A stretch of DNA of 64,000 bases, taken from the NCBI RefSeq assembly GCF_014062315.1, contig NZ_JACGLT010000003.1, positions 62,001 to 126,000 on the forward strand. The letters run 5' to 3'. The translations under genes were made by a program, and so were the position numbers. Below the pieces are notes generated by a model. That model was not told the origin of the DNA. It was given only the letters and a program-made list of their open reading frames with translations, and searched no databases. Within the stretch, counting starts at the first letter, position 1, and every line of letters begins with the position of its first letter. This document shows, piece by piece, positions 26,701 to 34,775 of this stretch. The stretch is from Gelidibacter maritimus (lineage in GTDB: Bacteria > Bacteroidota > Bacteroidia > Flavobacteriales > Flavobacteriaceae).

Positions 26701-28185
26701 ATGAAACAAAAATTCATTTTTAGTTTTTTTTCAAGGAAAAATAAAGTCTCTAAATTTTTGGTTATTCTTCTCTGCTTGGGTAACACCATGGTCCAAGGCC
26801 AAGACTGGGAGCAAATGGGAACTGATATAAATGGGGTTAACAATGGCGACCATAGCGGGGTAAGTGTTAGTATGAGCAATGATGGGCAGACTATTGCAAT
26901 CGGTTCATTCAGTAATCAAGATAACTCTACAACCACTGGACATGTGCGGATTTTTAGCCATACGGGAATCGATTGGGTAATAAAAGGAGATCCTATAACA
27001 GGATTAGACACGGAAAGAGGTGTTGGGAGTTCTGTTAGCCTGAGCGGGGATGGTAATAGAATTGCAATATGTATAACCAGTGACGGCACGCCTGCCCGCA
27101 ATGGCAAGATAAGAATCTTTGACTGGAATGGCACGTCCTGGGGGCAAGTGGGTAATGATCTTCTATGGCACGGTGGAAGTGTTTGGATGGGTTCTGTAGC
27201 TCTAAGTAACAATGGGCAAGTAGTGGCTGTGGGTGATTATTCCTATTCTACAAGCGAGGACTTTTCCGGACAAGTTCGGCTTTATACCCTAAACGGAAAT
27301 ACTTGGCAACAAAGAGGCTCTTCCATTACGGGTACAGCTGGTGGCCTAACTGGGTCCGCGTTGAGCATCAGCAATGATGGGGATGTTTTTGCCACTAACT
27401 TACAGGATGAGATTCAAGTGTATAGATGGAATGAGACAGATTATGTTCCAAAAGGAACTATTTTGAATCCATTTTCACTTAAACATGTGACCTTAAACGG
27501 AAACGGAAATTGGGCCGCAGTTTCTGGTGAAAATGCAAATGGAGAGACCGAGAATAAGGGTGCAATTCAGGTTTATAAATGGGATGGATCTTCTTGGAAA
27601 CCTGAAGGAATTCCTATTCAAGGCGAGCCTGAGTCTCGTTTTGGACATGCTTTGAGTTTTAGTGATGATGCCCAGGTGTTGGCAATTAGTTCAATAAGTA
27701 ATATGGAAACAACTAGTCCTGGACATGTGCGGGTGTTTGTACAAAATGGTTCTAATTGGGAGCAGACCGGAAATACCATTATTGGACCTCAGTTTTTAGA
27801 TTATTATGGAAATTCCATAAGTTTAAATGCAAGAGGTAATATAATAGGGATTGGCGCACCCGGTTATTTAGTGTCAAATTATGGATTTAAAGATCGCACC
27901 CAGGTTTTCCGCAATGATGAAGTTATGAGTGTGCCAGAAGTCAATCAACCTGAATTTGCACTTTATCCCAACCCGACCACGAGTAATTTCACCATTGAAC
28001 TCGGTAAGGAATATTCAAACGTTAGTATTCAGATTTTGGATATGCTCGGTACAGTTATTTCGAGCACAAATTACAAATTTGTAAAATCAATCGAGGCACA
28101 AATTAATGGTCCAACAGGTACTTATTTTGTGAATGTAGGTACCAGCGAGGGATTTTCAAAATCATTCAAGTTCATTAAAAATTAA
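26701..28185 (+). CDS. T9SS cargo: predicted seven-bladed beta-propeller protein
   Basis: A 494-residue exported protein with an N-terminal membrane/signal segment (KFLVILLCLGNTMVQG). From about residue 35 to 405 the pattern 'G-S-V-S-x-S-x-D-G-x-x-x-A-I-G ... G-x-V-R-I-F ... G-x-x-W' recurs about seven times: VSVSMSNDGQTIAIG, SSVSLSGDGNRIAIC, GSVALSNNGQVVAVG, SALSISNDGDVFAT, HVTLNGNGNWAAVS, HALSFSDDAQVLAIS, NSISLNARGNIIGIG. That suggests a seven-bladed propeller. A T9SS type A tail follows (FALYPNPTTSNFTIELG...KSFKFIKN). No catalytic residues are recognised; ligand or matrix binding is likely. Confidence 0.82.
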   Translation: MKQKFIFSFFSRKNKVSKFLVILLCLGNTMVQGQDWEQMGTDINGVNNGDHSGVSVSMSNDGQTIAIGSFSNQDNSTTTGHVRIFSHTGIDWVIKGDPITGLDTERGVGSSVSLSGDGNRIAICITSDGTPARNGKIRIFDWNGTSWGQVGNDLLWHGGSVWMGSVALSNNGQVVAVGDYSYSTSEDFSGQVRLYTLNGNTWQQRGSSITGTAGGLTGSALSISNDGDVFATNLQDEIQVYRWNETDYVPKGTILNPFSLKHVTLNGNGNWAAVSGENANGETENKGAIQVYKWDGSSWKPEGIPIQGEPESRFGHALSFSDDAQVLAISSISNMETTSPGHVRVFVQNGSNWEQTGNTIIGPQFLDYYGNSISLNARGNIIGIGAPGYLVSNYGFKDRTQVFRNDEVMSVPEVNQPEFALYPNPTTSNFTIELGKEYSNVSIQILDMLGTVISSTNYKFVKSIEAQINGPTGTYFVNVGTSEGFSKSFKFIKN

Positions 28186-28200
28186 ATGCGATGACCTATC

Positions 28201-28215
28201 AAAAATGCTCCGATG
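28201..28215 (+). repeat. Leader-core repeat, truncated copy 3
   Basis: AAAAATGCTCCGATG matches the core of the two leader repeats at 17106 and 23061. No plus-strand gene follows, since the next gene is on the minus strand. It may mark a lost cargo gene. Confidence 0.4.
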
Positions 28216-28256
28216 GTAAAATATGAGTTTTCATAATTGTAGGATTTTAACCTTTC

Positions 28257-31200
28257 TTAGTTGTATAATTTCTTTCGAACGAAATAAATCACACCTAAAA
28301 GCGCTAATCCTGCAAGAATCCAAAGAATATGGTTAGGAGAAGAAGACAGTTCAATAGGAGTGGTATCACCAATAAGCACCAATCCCGCCCAATATTGAGG
28401 ATGTGCCGTACGTCCGTCGGCAGTAGAAATATAATCGAGCTTAGCTTGTTGTAAGGCTTTGTCTTTTGCCCAACCTTTTTTGAGATACTCATAAAAAGAC
28501 TCAATAATCTTGGCGCTCGATTGTTCATCTATTTTCCAAAGACTGGTCAAGATGCTTTCACTTCCTGCATAATTAAAAGCGTGTGCCAAGGAGATCATAC
28601 CTTCACCTGCTTGATAACTTGGCTTTCCCGTTTCGCAAGCCGTTAAAATGGCAAGATTGGATTCTAAATCAATATCGTAAATTTCGTAACTATAGAGCGA
28701 ATTATCCTCAGCATTTAAACTGTCCAGTGATTTCGCGAAAACCAATCTTGAAAGCTCGGGCGACAGGTTGTTGGATTCCGCATGGGTACCGATATAGATG
28801 ATTTTATGGTTCTTTGCGTGTGTTGTAAAACTTCGTTTCAAAGCCATGTCATTCACAAAATATTGTCCATTGAATTCTTTTGAAAATTTCTTGGCTAAAC
28901 TGATGCTGAAAGGTTGTGGCAATAAGGTCAAATAGCTATGATCTAAAGTCAACGAATCAGAAATGGTTTTTTTGTAGCTCTTTTTCATGGCGTCGTTGAA
29001 CTCTGGTGCAAACGCCACGAAATTATTATCAAATGAATTAGGTTGCTGATTTTTATTTAATAAGAGTAAACTATAGTTGTAGGAGATGATGTGTTTTGAT
29101 AACAAACTAGTGGTCGCAAGATCTTTCGGTTTAATTATTTTTGAAGGCGTCAAGCTTTCAAAGCTTAAATTGAATAATACGCCATCAGGAATTATAATGA
29201 TATGCTCATTGGTCATTTTGGTTTCGAATGGAAGCCAAAGTTGAGTGTATAGTTTTGAAAGTAAAGCGGCGGTTTTTGAAAATTCAAGATTATTTTCACT
29301 TAATTCCGTAATGTTTTGCTCTATTCCTTTAGAATTTAATTTAAACATCTGGGTGTCATTTGCATCGGCAACAAATGCATACAATACGGTGTCAACATAT
29401 ACATATCGGACTACCGTAGTGTTGACTGGTATGTTTTTTTGTAGCTCATTAAGTGGTTCTTCAATAGTGGCGTAGCGCATTTTATAATATTTTGGATGCT
29501 GTTGTTTCAAAGAATCCAAAAAGTGTTTCCAATCTGAATTTGAATCAAAAAAAGCGACCATGTTTTCGCTGTCCTCAAGTGAACTCGCCATGGTGTTTTT
29601 AAGTTGAATTTCACGTTCTAAAATATTTTTAGGAACATCACTAAAAGCAATATTGTTGCGAAGGTTGAGACGGGAACGGATGCGATTATAAATTCCCGAT
29701 TCGTGCAATTTCATCATCTGACTCAAATACTTTGAATTCTTAGTAATATCAAATAATTTTAAATTCAGTTGTATTGCCAAGGAAGAAATCGATTGGTAGT
29801 TTGATACTAAAACATTAATGTCTTCGTATTTGTAAAGTGTGGTTTTTCGTCGCTCCAATATATCCGTAGCTTTATCCAAACTTTTGAGTTGTTGCTGCAG
29901 AAATATGGTGTCCATTTGATCATTTAACTTATATTCTGCCTGAGCTTTTAAAAGAATCAATTGGGGTTTATGGAATTCAATTTGAATAGAGTCGGCTGTA
30001 GTGGAGCGTTTATTTAAAAAATCATCGGCCTTTTGCACCCATTCCAAGGTTTTATCGTAGTTGCCGATTCTGTAATTGACCTCGGCCAAATTTAACAGCT
30101 GTTTGAATTCCGAAAAATTATCATCGCCGCCATGCTTTATAACATATTCATAGGCGTCTGTAGCAAACGCAACTGCTTCTTCGGATTCTCCGTTATCAGC
30201 TAAAAAGCAGGATTTATTTCGCAAAAAGTTTAAAAATTCAATATCGTAAACGTTATCCAATGCTTTTTTAAAAAGAGGTTCGCTCTCTGAATAATACTGA
30301 GCGGCTAAACCAGGGTTGTTTGTTGCACTATGAGCCTCTGCCAAGGCGTGTAATCCGGCAGCTTTCCAATACGGGTTATCATCTTCAATACGGTTCAATT
30401 GATCTAATCCCAGGGTAAGGCTTTCAATGGCCTGATCATACTCACGGAGCGACATTTGCGATTGGCCAATTTGTATCCACGATGCACCGAAGCTGGGATC
30501 TCCAGCTTCCACAAATTTCTTTCGCTTATTATGGGCGAAGATGAGAATGTCATTGGCTTTTTTTAAATCGCCTTGTTCATTATAAAAAACGGCAAGATTG
30601 GAAATTGCCCGCGCCTGAAAGCGTTTAGCCTTCGAAACAACATTTTCATCGGTGTAGTTTTGAATGACTTTTTCGTAATTGGTGATGACCACATTTTGGA
30701 TAGTGACCGCTTCCGCTAAATCGCCCTGTGAATACTCTAATAAAGAGAGATTGGATTGGATAACGGTTGCTAAATATAAATTGTATAAAGGATTCCCCTT
30801 AGCAGTTTCAATCGTTTTCAACGCTTTTGTGTAATAATATTTGGCACTGTCCAGTTTTGTTGACATCCACATCGTTGCACCAACGGCATTATAACCATCT
30901 GATAGTTGGCCTCTGTCGGTAGATTTGTACGATTCAAAGTTTTGTAGAGCACGCTTAAAATACTTTTCTGCCTCTCTGATATTACCCAGTGCCAGCATGG
31001 TTGCTCCAACGTTATATTCCACTTTGCCGATTTCTTCTGGTGTGGCATCCTGCACCTTCTGAATGGCGGTGTAAGCTGATTTGGTGAGCTCCAAGGATTT
31101 TGCATTATTTCCTATTTCATCATAAAAATTTGAGAGGCTTAAAAGCGACTTGTAATGGGTTCTTTGATTATTGGTTGCTGAAAGAATATGATCCAAAAAA

Positions 31201-31481
31201 GCATCGGCCTTGATGGAGGCTTTGGTTGAATTGGATTTAAGAAGCTCAATTCTACCCAGGTAATAAGGGTATTTGTGTAAAGAGTCGTTGAGGTTTTTAT
31301 TTTCTAGATAAGTAATTTGAGCGGTCAACGCCGAATCGGCCTTCTGAATGTATTTATTCAGCATAAAAGAATCAATGACCTTCGTGTTTAGGCGGTTTTT
31401 TTCTTGAGCGACAGTTGAGAATTGAAAGAGAGAAAATGCCAAAATAATGGCATAGTAGACATAGCATGAAAAGTCCTTCAT
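28257..31481 (-). CDS. TPR-CHAT protein: membrane-anchored caspase-like (CHAT) domain protein
   Basis: A 1074-residue envelope protein with an N-terminal signal (YYAIILAFSLFQFSTVAQ). About 10 TPR-type helical repeats follow at about 60-560 (for example VGATMLALGNIREAEKYFKRALQNF, LAEAHSATNNPGLAAQYYSESEPLF). The CHAT domain is at about 700-1050, with the catalytic pair visible: His900 in IYIGTHAES and Cys949 in LAILTACETG. Further CHAT motifs are AFNYAGSESILTSLWKID and HPQYWAGLVLIGD. It ends in a C-terminal membrane helix (ILWILAGLALLGVIYFV) and basic tail. CHAT proteins are clan CD cysteine peptidases, usually activated by partners. It is downstream of an ECF sigma/TPR anti-sigma pair, separated by 399 bp. 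Confidence 0.92.
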   Translation of the reverse strand: MKDFSCYVYYAIILAFSLFQFSTVAQEKNRLNTKVIDSFMLNKYIQKADSALTAQITYLENKNLNDSLHKYPYYLGRIELLKSNSTKASIKADAFLDHILSATNNQRTHYKSLLSLSNFYDEIGNNAKSLELTKSAYTAIQKVQDATPEEIGKVEYNVGATMLALGNIREAEKYFKRALQNFESYKSTDRGQLSDGYNAVGATMWMSTKLDSAKYYYTKALKTIETAKGNPLYNLYLATVIQSNLSLLEYSQGDLAEAVTIQNVVITNYEKVIQNYTDENVVSKAKRFQARAISNLAVFYNEQGDLKKANDILIFAHNKRKKFVEAGDPSFGASWIQIGQSQMSLREYDQAIESLTLGLDQLNRIEDDNPYWKAAGLHALAEAHSATNNPGLAAQYYSESEPLFKKALDNVYDIEFLNFLRNKSCFLADNGESEEAVAFATDAYEYVIKHGGDDNFSEFKQLLNLAEVNYRIGNYDKTLEWVQKADDFLNKRSTTADSIQIEFHKPQLILLKAQAEYKLNDQMDTIFLQQQLKSLDKATDILERRKTTLYKYEDINVLVSNYQSISSLAIQLNLKLFDITKNSKYLSQMMKLHESGIYNRIRSRLNLRNNIAFSDVPKNILEREIQLKNTMASSLEDSENMVAFFDSNSDWKHFLDSLKQQHPKYYKMRYATIEEPLNELQKNIPVNTTVVRYVYVDTVLYAFVADANDTQMFKLNSKGIEQNITELSENNLEFSKTAALLSKLYTQLWLPFETKMTNEHIIIIPDGVLFNLSFESLTPSKIIKPKDLATTSLLSKHIISYNYSLLLLNKNQQPNSFDNNFVAFAPEFNDAMKKSYKKTISDSLTLDHSYLTLLPQPFSISLAKKFSKEFNGQYFVNDMALKRSFTTHAKNHKIIYIGTHAESNNLSPELSRLVFAKSLDSLNAEDNSLYSYEIYDIDLESNLAILTACETGKPSYQAGEGMISLAHAFNYAGSESILTSLWKIDEQSSAKIIESFYEYLKKGWAKDKALQQAKLDYISTADGRTAHPQYWAGLVLIGDTTPIELSSSPNHILWILAGLALLGVIYFVRKKLYN

Positions 31482-31880
31482 AATCAGGTTGGGATTATTA
31501 AAATGAAGTTTAAATAAAGGGTTTTGCTATCATCAAGTATGAAAGATACTAAATTATATCTTTCATTTTCTCCTTTTTAATGTTTTTTTCCTGTTATCAG
31601 CCGAGCTTTCATAATTAAGAATTAAACAGAACGCATATAAATATCATTAATGGGGCCATCTATTTATATTGGACTGGTGGCATATAATCAAGAAATGGGT
31701 TCGTTATTCAGAATTGAATCGGACACCTTTACTTAAAAGAAAGTAAAATAGTTGAATACATACCTTGCTTTCTCAAGTTTTGATTGAAGATGAGAGATTT
31801 TGGCTTATAATTCTGGAAATAGGACGCTCATGCCCAAGAATGTTGAATAAAACAATACAGTCTTTAAACTTGTTACGGTA
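31482..31880 (-). other. Intergenic region between anti-sigma-like gene and CHAT gene
   Basis: No coding gene is supported on either strand. The 10-mer ATGAAAGATA (minus strand, 31557-31566) lies 76 bp upstream of the CHAT start and recurs in the same orientation upstream of the sigma gene. This stretch probably carries the CHAT promoter. Confidence 0.5.
31557..31566 (-). promoter_or_regulatory. Shared upstream 10-mer, CHAT copy
   Basis: ATGAAAGATA on the minus strand, 76-85 bp before the CHAT start codon. The identical 10-mer lies 103-112 bp before the ECF sigma start (33314-33323). Candidate target of the locus-encoded sigma factor, but short and A+T-rich, so chance is possible. Confidence 0.3.
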
Positions 31881-32615
31881 TCACTTTAAGTGTTTTAAAA
31901 TAGCATTACTTTTCTCAGAGCCGCTTTTTTTAAATTCCTGGATAGCTTCTTCTGTTCTATCTGATTTTAAATAGGCCATGCCCAAGTAATAATGAGCGTC
32001 TTCCAAGAATACACTTTCTGATCTGTCTAAGGTTTTATTTAAAAAAGGAATGGCTTTTTTTGCATTTTTATCTGCCAAGTAAGCAACGCCCAAAAAGTAA
32101 TTGATAGTGTCGTTTTCAGGAGTTTTAACCGCTAATTGCTGCCATTTTGAAATGGCAGTTTTATAATCGCCTTGTTTGTAGTTGACCATGGCATCATAAA
32201 AGACGAAACTGTCTGTAGAACTCATCGTTGTAGGTAACCCAGGGTCTGCTTTGAAATGCTGGTTGAAGAGCTTGTCATTGGATGAGCCACTGAACATCCA
32301 AAACATGCCGAGCGCAATGATGATTCCTGCTGCAATGGCGAGTTTGGTAAAACTCAAAAAACGTACTTTTGTAGTACTCTTCTCAATTTGGGGAGTTTCA
32401 GGAATTTCTTTATGAAATTCATCCAACTGCTCTTTTAGTGCTTGGGTTTCTATGCCTAAAAGCGTCAATCTAATATTTTCAACCAATATTTTGAAGTCAG
32501 CATCACTACGAAGCTGCTCTTCAAAGGCTATACGTTCTTCTTGCGCCATTGTTCCGCTTTCGTAGCGTTCAACAGTTTCAAGTAATTCGGGGGTAATGTT
32601 GCTATAATCTTTCAA
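31881..32615 (-). CDS. Anti-sigma-like membrane protein with TPR domain
   Basis: About 244 residues. The N terminus (KDYSNITPELLETVERYESGTMAQEERIAFEEQL) looks like the sigma-binding zone of small Bacteroidota anti-sigma proteins. One membrane helix follows (FTKLAIAAGIIIALGMFWMF), then a periplasmic part with three TPR-like repeats (AMVNYKQGDYKTAISKWQQL, YFLGVAYLADKNAKKAIPFL, YYLGMAYLKSDRTEEAIQEF). The longest frame starts with ATG at 32666, overlapping the sigma gene by 46 bp. I prefer TTG 32615, 5 bp after the sigma stop, because it begins where the conserved-looking region begins. The periplasmic TPRs could contact the TPR-CHAT protein. That is inference. Confidence 0.8.
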   Translation of the reverse strand: MKDYSNITPELLETVERYESGTMAQEERIAFEEQLRSDADFKILVENIRLTLLGIETQALKEQLDEFHKEIPETPQIEKSTTKVRFLSFTKLAIAAGIIIALGMFWMFSGSSNDKLFNQHFKADPGLPTTMSSTDSFVFYDAMVNYKQGDYKTAISKWQQLAVKTPENDTINYFLGVAYLADKNAKKAIPFLNKTLDRSESVFLEDAHYYLGMAYLKSDRTEEAIQEFKKSGSEKSNAILKHLK

Positions 32616-32620
32616 TTGTC

Positions 32621-33211
32621 TTATTTTTTCGAGGCTAATGCCAATTGACGAAGCTTCTCCATGCATCTGTATTTTTTCGTCCTTACACTATTTTCCTCAA
32701 TTTTTAATTTATTTGCTATCTCACGTAATGAGGCTTTTTCATAATAAAAAGCAGTCAATAATTCTTTACACGGGGCCCCAAGATTTTTAAAGGCCTCCAT
32801 GGTTTGTTCTAATCTTTTTTCGAAAAACTCTTGTTTTCCATCTTTTTCATGATCATTTAAGTCGATGCCTTTATCTAAGACATTCAGTTCGTGTTGAATT
32901 ATTTTTGTTTTTTTAAAGCTTGGTGATCGTAAGATATCCATCCACTTATTTCGAGCTATCCGATATAGGTACCCTTGCAGGGCAGTTTCATTTTCCGGAA
33001 TAAATCGGTCGTTTTTTACGTTTTTCCAAACAACAATAAAGGCCTCTTGATAAATATCTTTTGCGTGCTCTTTTGATCCATTATTCTTCAGGACTAAAGT
33101 TTCAATCTTATGATAATTATTGACATAAAGCTGCTTTAGAACTACTGAATCATTGGCTTTGATAGCTTTGAGAAGTTGAAGTTGTGAATCGATATTGTGA
33201 ACGTGTTCCAT
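32621..33211 (-). CDS. ECF-type RNA polymerase sigma factor
   Basis: A 196-residue ECF sigma factor. Region 2 is at about 15-95 (LYVNNYHKIETLVLKNNGSKEHAKDIYQEAFIVVWKNV, LYRIARNKWMDILR) and region 4 at about 135-190 (PCKELLTAFYYEKASLREIANKLKIEENSVRTKKYRCMEKLRQLA). The ATG gives a normal N terminus. It is followed at once by the TPR anti-sigma-like gene, then the CHAT gene. Unlike the FecI-like factor at 9064, it has no FecR or SusC neighbour, so it belongs to a different signalling type. The shared 10-mer (33314-33323) upstream suggests possible autoregulation. Confidence 0.93.
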   Translation of the reverse strand: MEHVHNIDSQLQLLKAIKANDSVVLKQLYVNNYHKIETLVLKNNGSKEHAKDIYQEAFIVVWKNVKNDRFIPENETALQGYLYRIARNKWMDILRSPSFKKTKIIQHELNVLDKGIDLNDHEKDGKQEFFEKRLEQTMEAFKNLGAPCKELLTAFYYEKASLREIANKLKIEENSVRTKKYRCMEKLRQLALASKK

Positions 33212-33313
33212 AAATTATAGCAAAACACGATGAATATACAATTAATTCAAATTACTTCAAATACGGAAACTATCAAATGAACCATTTACACGATTAACGA
33301 CTTTTTCAATCTG

Positions 33314-33323
33314 TATCTTTCAT
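33314..33323 (-). promoter_or_regulatory. Shared upstream 10-mer, sigma-gene copy
   Basis: ATGAAAGATA on the minus strand, 103-112 bp before the sigma start; identical to 31557-31566 before the CHAT gene. Confidence 0.3.
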
Positions 33324-33362
33324 AGTTTCTGATTTATAAACTTCATATATTTATTTTTATTG

Positions 33363-34460
33363 TTAATGTTTTGTTGCCAAATCCCATTGCTGATTATCAT
33401 ACAGCGGATCTTGATTTGGATTGTAAAACTGGTCGCTGGTGGCAATGTACTTACCGTCACTATTCATCCAATAGTTTTCTGCACCTGCATTTACCTTGAA
33501 AGTTTTTCCGTTTAGGTTCACATTCTGTTCTTCTCTGATCATGTCAATAAAGTTGCTATGACTGGAATTTGAAGCGTAAGCTGGTGGCGCATTGGTACCT
33601 CTAATATTGTCTAAAAATCGCGCATGATTAGCATCTCTTGCGTTGTTAAAATCCCTCATTCTACGCTGATGTAATATGTTTTTTTGCTGCTGTCTGTAGT
33701 TATTGACTTGTATCTGATATTTTTCCCAATAGGGATTGTCAACCTTATTGAAATCGGCATTCATGGCAATTTTCAAATCAGTTTCATAGTGATCCGTGGG
33801 GGCAAGGAAAAAGTTCAACTGATAGTTCCATATAGCCATGACCTCTCCTCCAATGAGCGCGGGGTCAGTGTGCAATATCAATTGGCTGAAAAAAACCAAT
33901 GCTTTAACATTGTCATCATTGATCCATTCTGTAGGATATACGGTATACTCTACATTTTTAAGACCCAGCTTGGCCACATGTTGTTGAACGTAAGCTGTTA
34001 ATTCGGGAAACTCCCGGTGCGATAAGAATTTAAAGCCTTCACGGCCCATAAGCGCTTTGAGTTCCTGTTCAACAAAACCAGCGGGTGAAATCAACGGCCG
34101 TTCATTGGTAACCCCGTAGCCACGCATCGCTTGCGCATAATACGGATTTTGAAATGCCACAAATTGTTGCATCGGCGTGTTAAAGGCCTTCATGCCATTT
34201 TTATTTTGCATGAGATATAGAAACGAAGGGAAATCGTTGTCAAGATTGTAGATTGGTCTGCTCATAACCTCCCAATCTGATGGAAACTCTTTTTGATAGA
34301 CAACCAATCCCGTTTTACCATCAACAAAATAATGTTTCTGTGCCGAAGACTCAAAAAACCCAAGGTCTGATTTAGAGCCACTCCTCGCATCTTGAGACTG
34401 AGATTCCAGACAAGAGGAGCATATCAATAATGTAAAAATTAATGGAAATAGTGCTTTCAT
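33363..34460 (-). CDS. Lipoprotein of unknown function
   Basis: A 365-residue predicted lipoprotein (LIFTLLICSSC, Cys17). I do not recognise a family. Visible traits: an N-terminal third with FFESSAQKHYFVDGKTGLVVYQKEFPSDWEV, a middle region rich in aromatic residues (QQFVAFQNPYYAQAMRGYG), a charged helical stretch about 250-290 (QQQKNILHQRRMRDFNNARDANH), and a C-terminal segment about NLNGKTFKVNAGAENYWMNSDGKYIATSDQFYNPN that reads like a small domain binding or displaying state. It lies 152 bp upstream of the ECF sigma gene on the same strand, so it could be separately expressed. No catalytic motif is seen. Confidence 0.75.
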   Translation of the reverse strand: MKALFPLIFTLLICSSCLESQSQDARSGSKSDLGFFESSAQKHYFVDGKTGLVVYQKEFPSDWEVMSRPIYNLDNDFPSFLYLMQNKNGMKAFNTPMQQFVAFQNPYYAQAMRGYGVTNERPLISPAGFVEQELKALMGREGFKFLSHREFPELTAYVQQHVAKLGLKNVEYTVYPTEWINDDNVKALVFFSQLILHTDPALIGGEVMAIWNYQLNFFLAPTDHYETDLKIAMNADFNKVDNPYWEKYQIQVNNYRQQQKNILHQRRMRDFNNARDANHARFLDNIRGTNAPPAYASNSSHSNFIDMIREEQNVNLNGKTFKVNAGAENYWMNSDGKYIATSDQFYNPNQDPLYDNQQWDLATKH

Positions 34461-34775
34461 GATGCTTGCTTTCTACATCATCGCACTTAAATTAAAATGT
34501 CATCACTTTTTTTTGAAAAAAGTTTTGACGTTGGGAGCTTAGAAGTTTAAGGTATTGTACTTGTTTGATTGTTGCGGAGGCTTGATTTAAATGTGATAAC
34601 AAAAATCATCAATCATCAATCAACAATCAACAATCGTTAATCACACCTTGAATGTCTCTGAATAGAGTTGACCGTTTTTACGAATATGAATTTCCATGAC
34701 ACGTGTAGATTATTATTCGCGATTCTAAAATCAACAATCAACAATCAAAAATCATCAATCAACAATCCTTTTCGC
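34461..34775. repeat. Intergenic region with degenerate CAATCATCAAT-type short repeats
   Basis: Two runs of irregular ATCAATCA/ACAATC units (about 34603-34636 and 34729-34766) with an A+T-rich middle. No gene is supported. Irregular unit length excludes a CRISPR array. Confidence 0.6.

Noticed and set aside
31765-31974. Plus-strand frame of 69 codons opposite the anti-sigma-like gene
   Set aside because: No start context or domain; it mostly overlaps the minus-strand coding frame and the A+T-rich gap.
34603-34766. Possible CRISPR or tandem array of CAATCATCAAT units
   Set aside because: Units are irregular, short and without spacers; no cas gene is nearby. It is simple-sequence drift.
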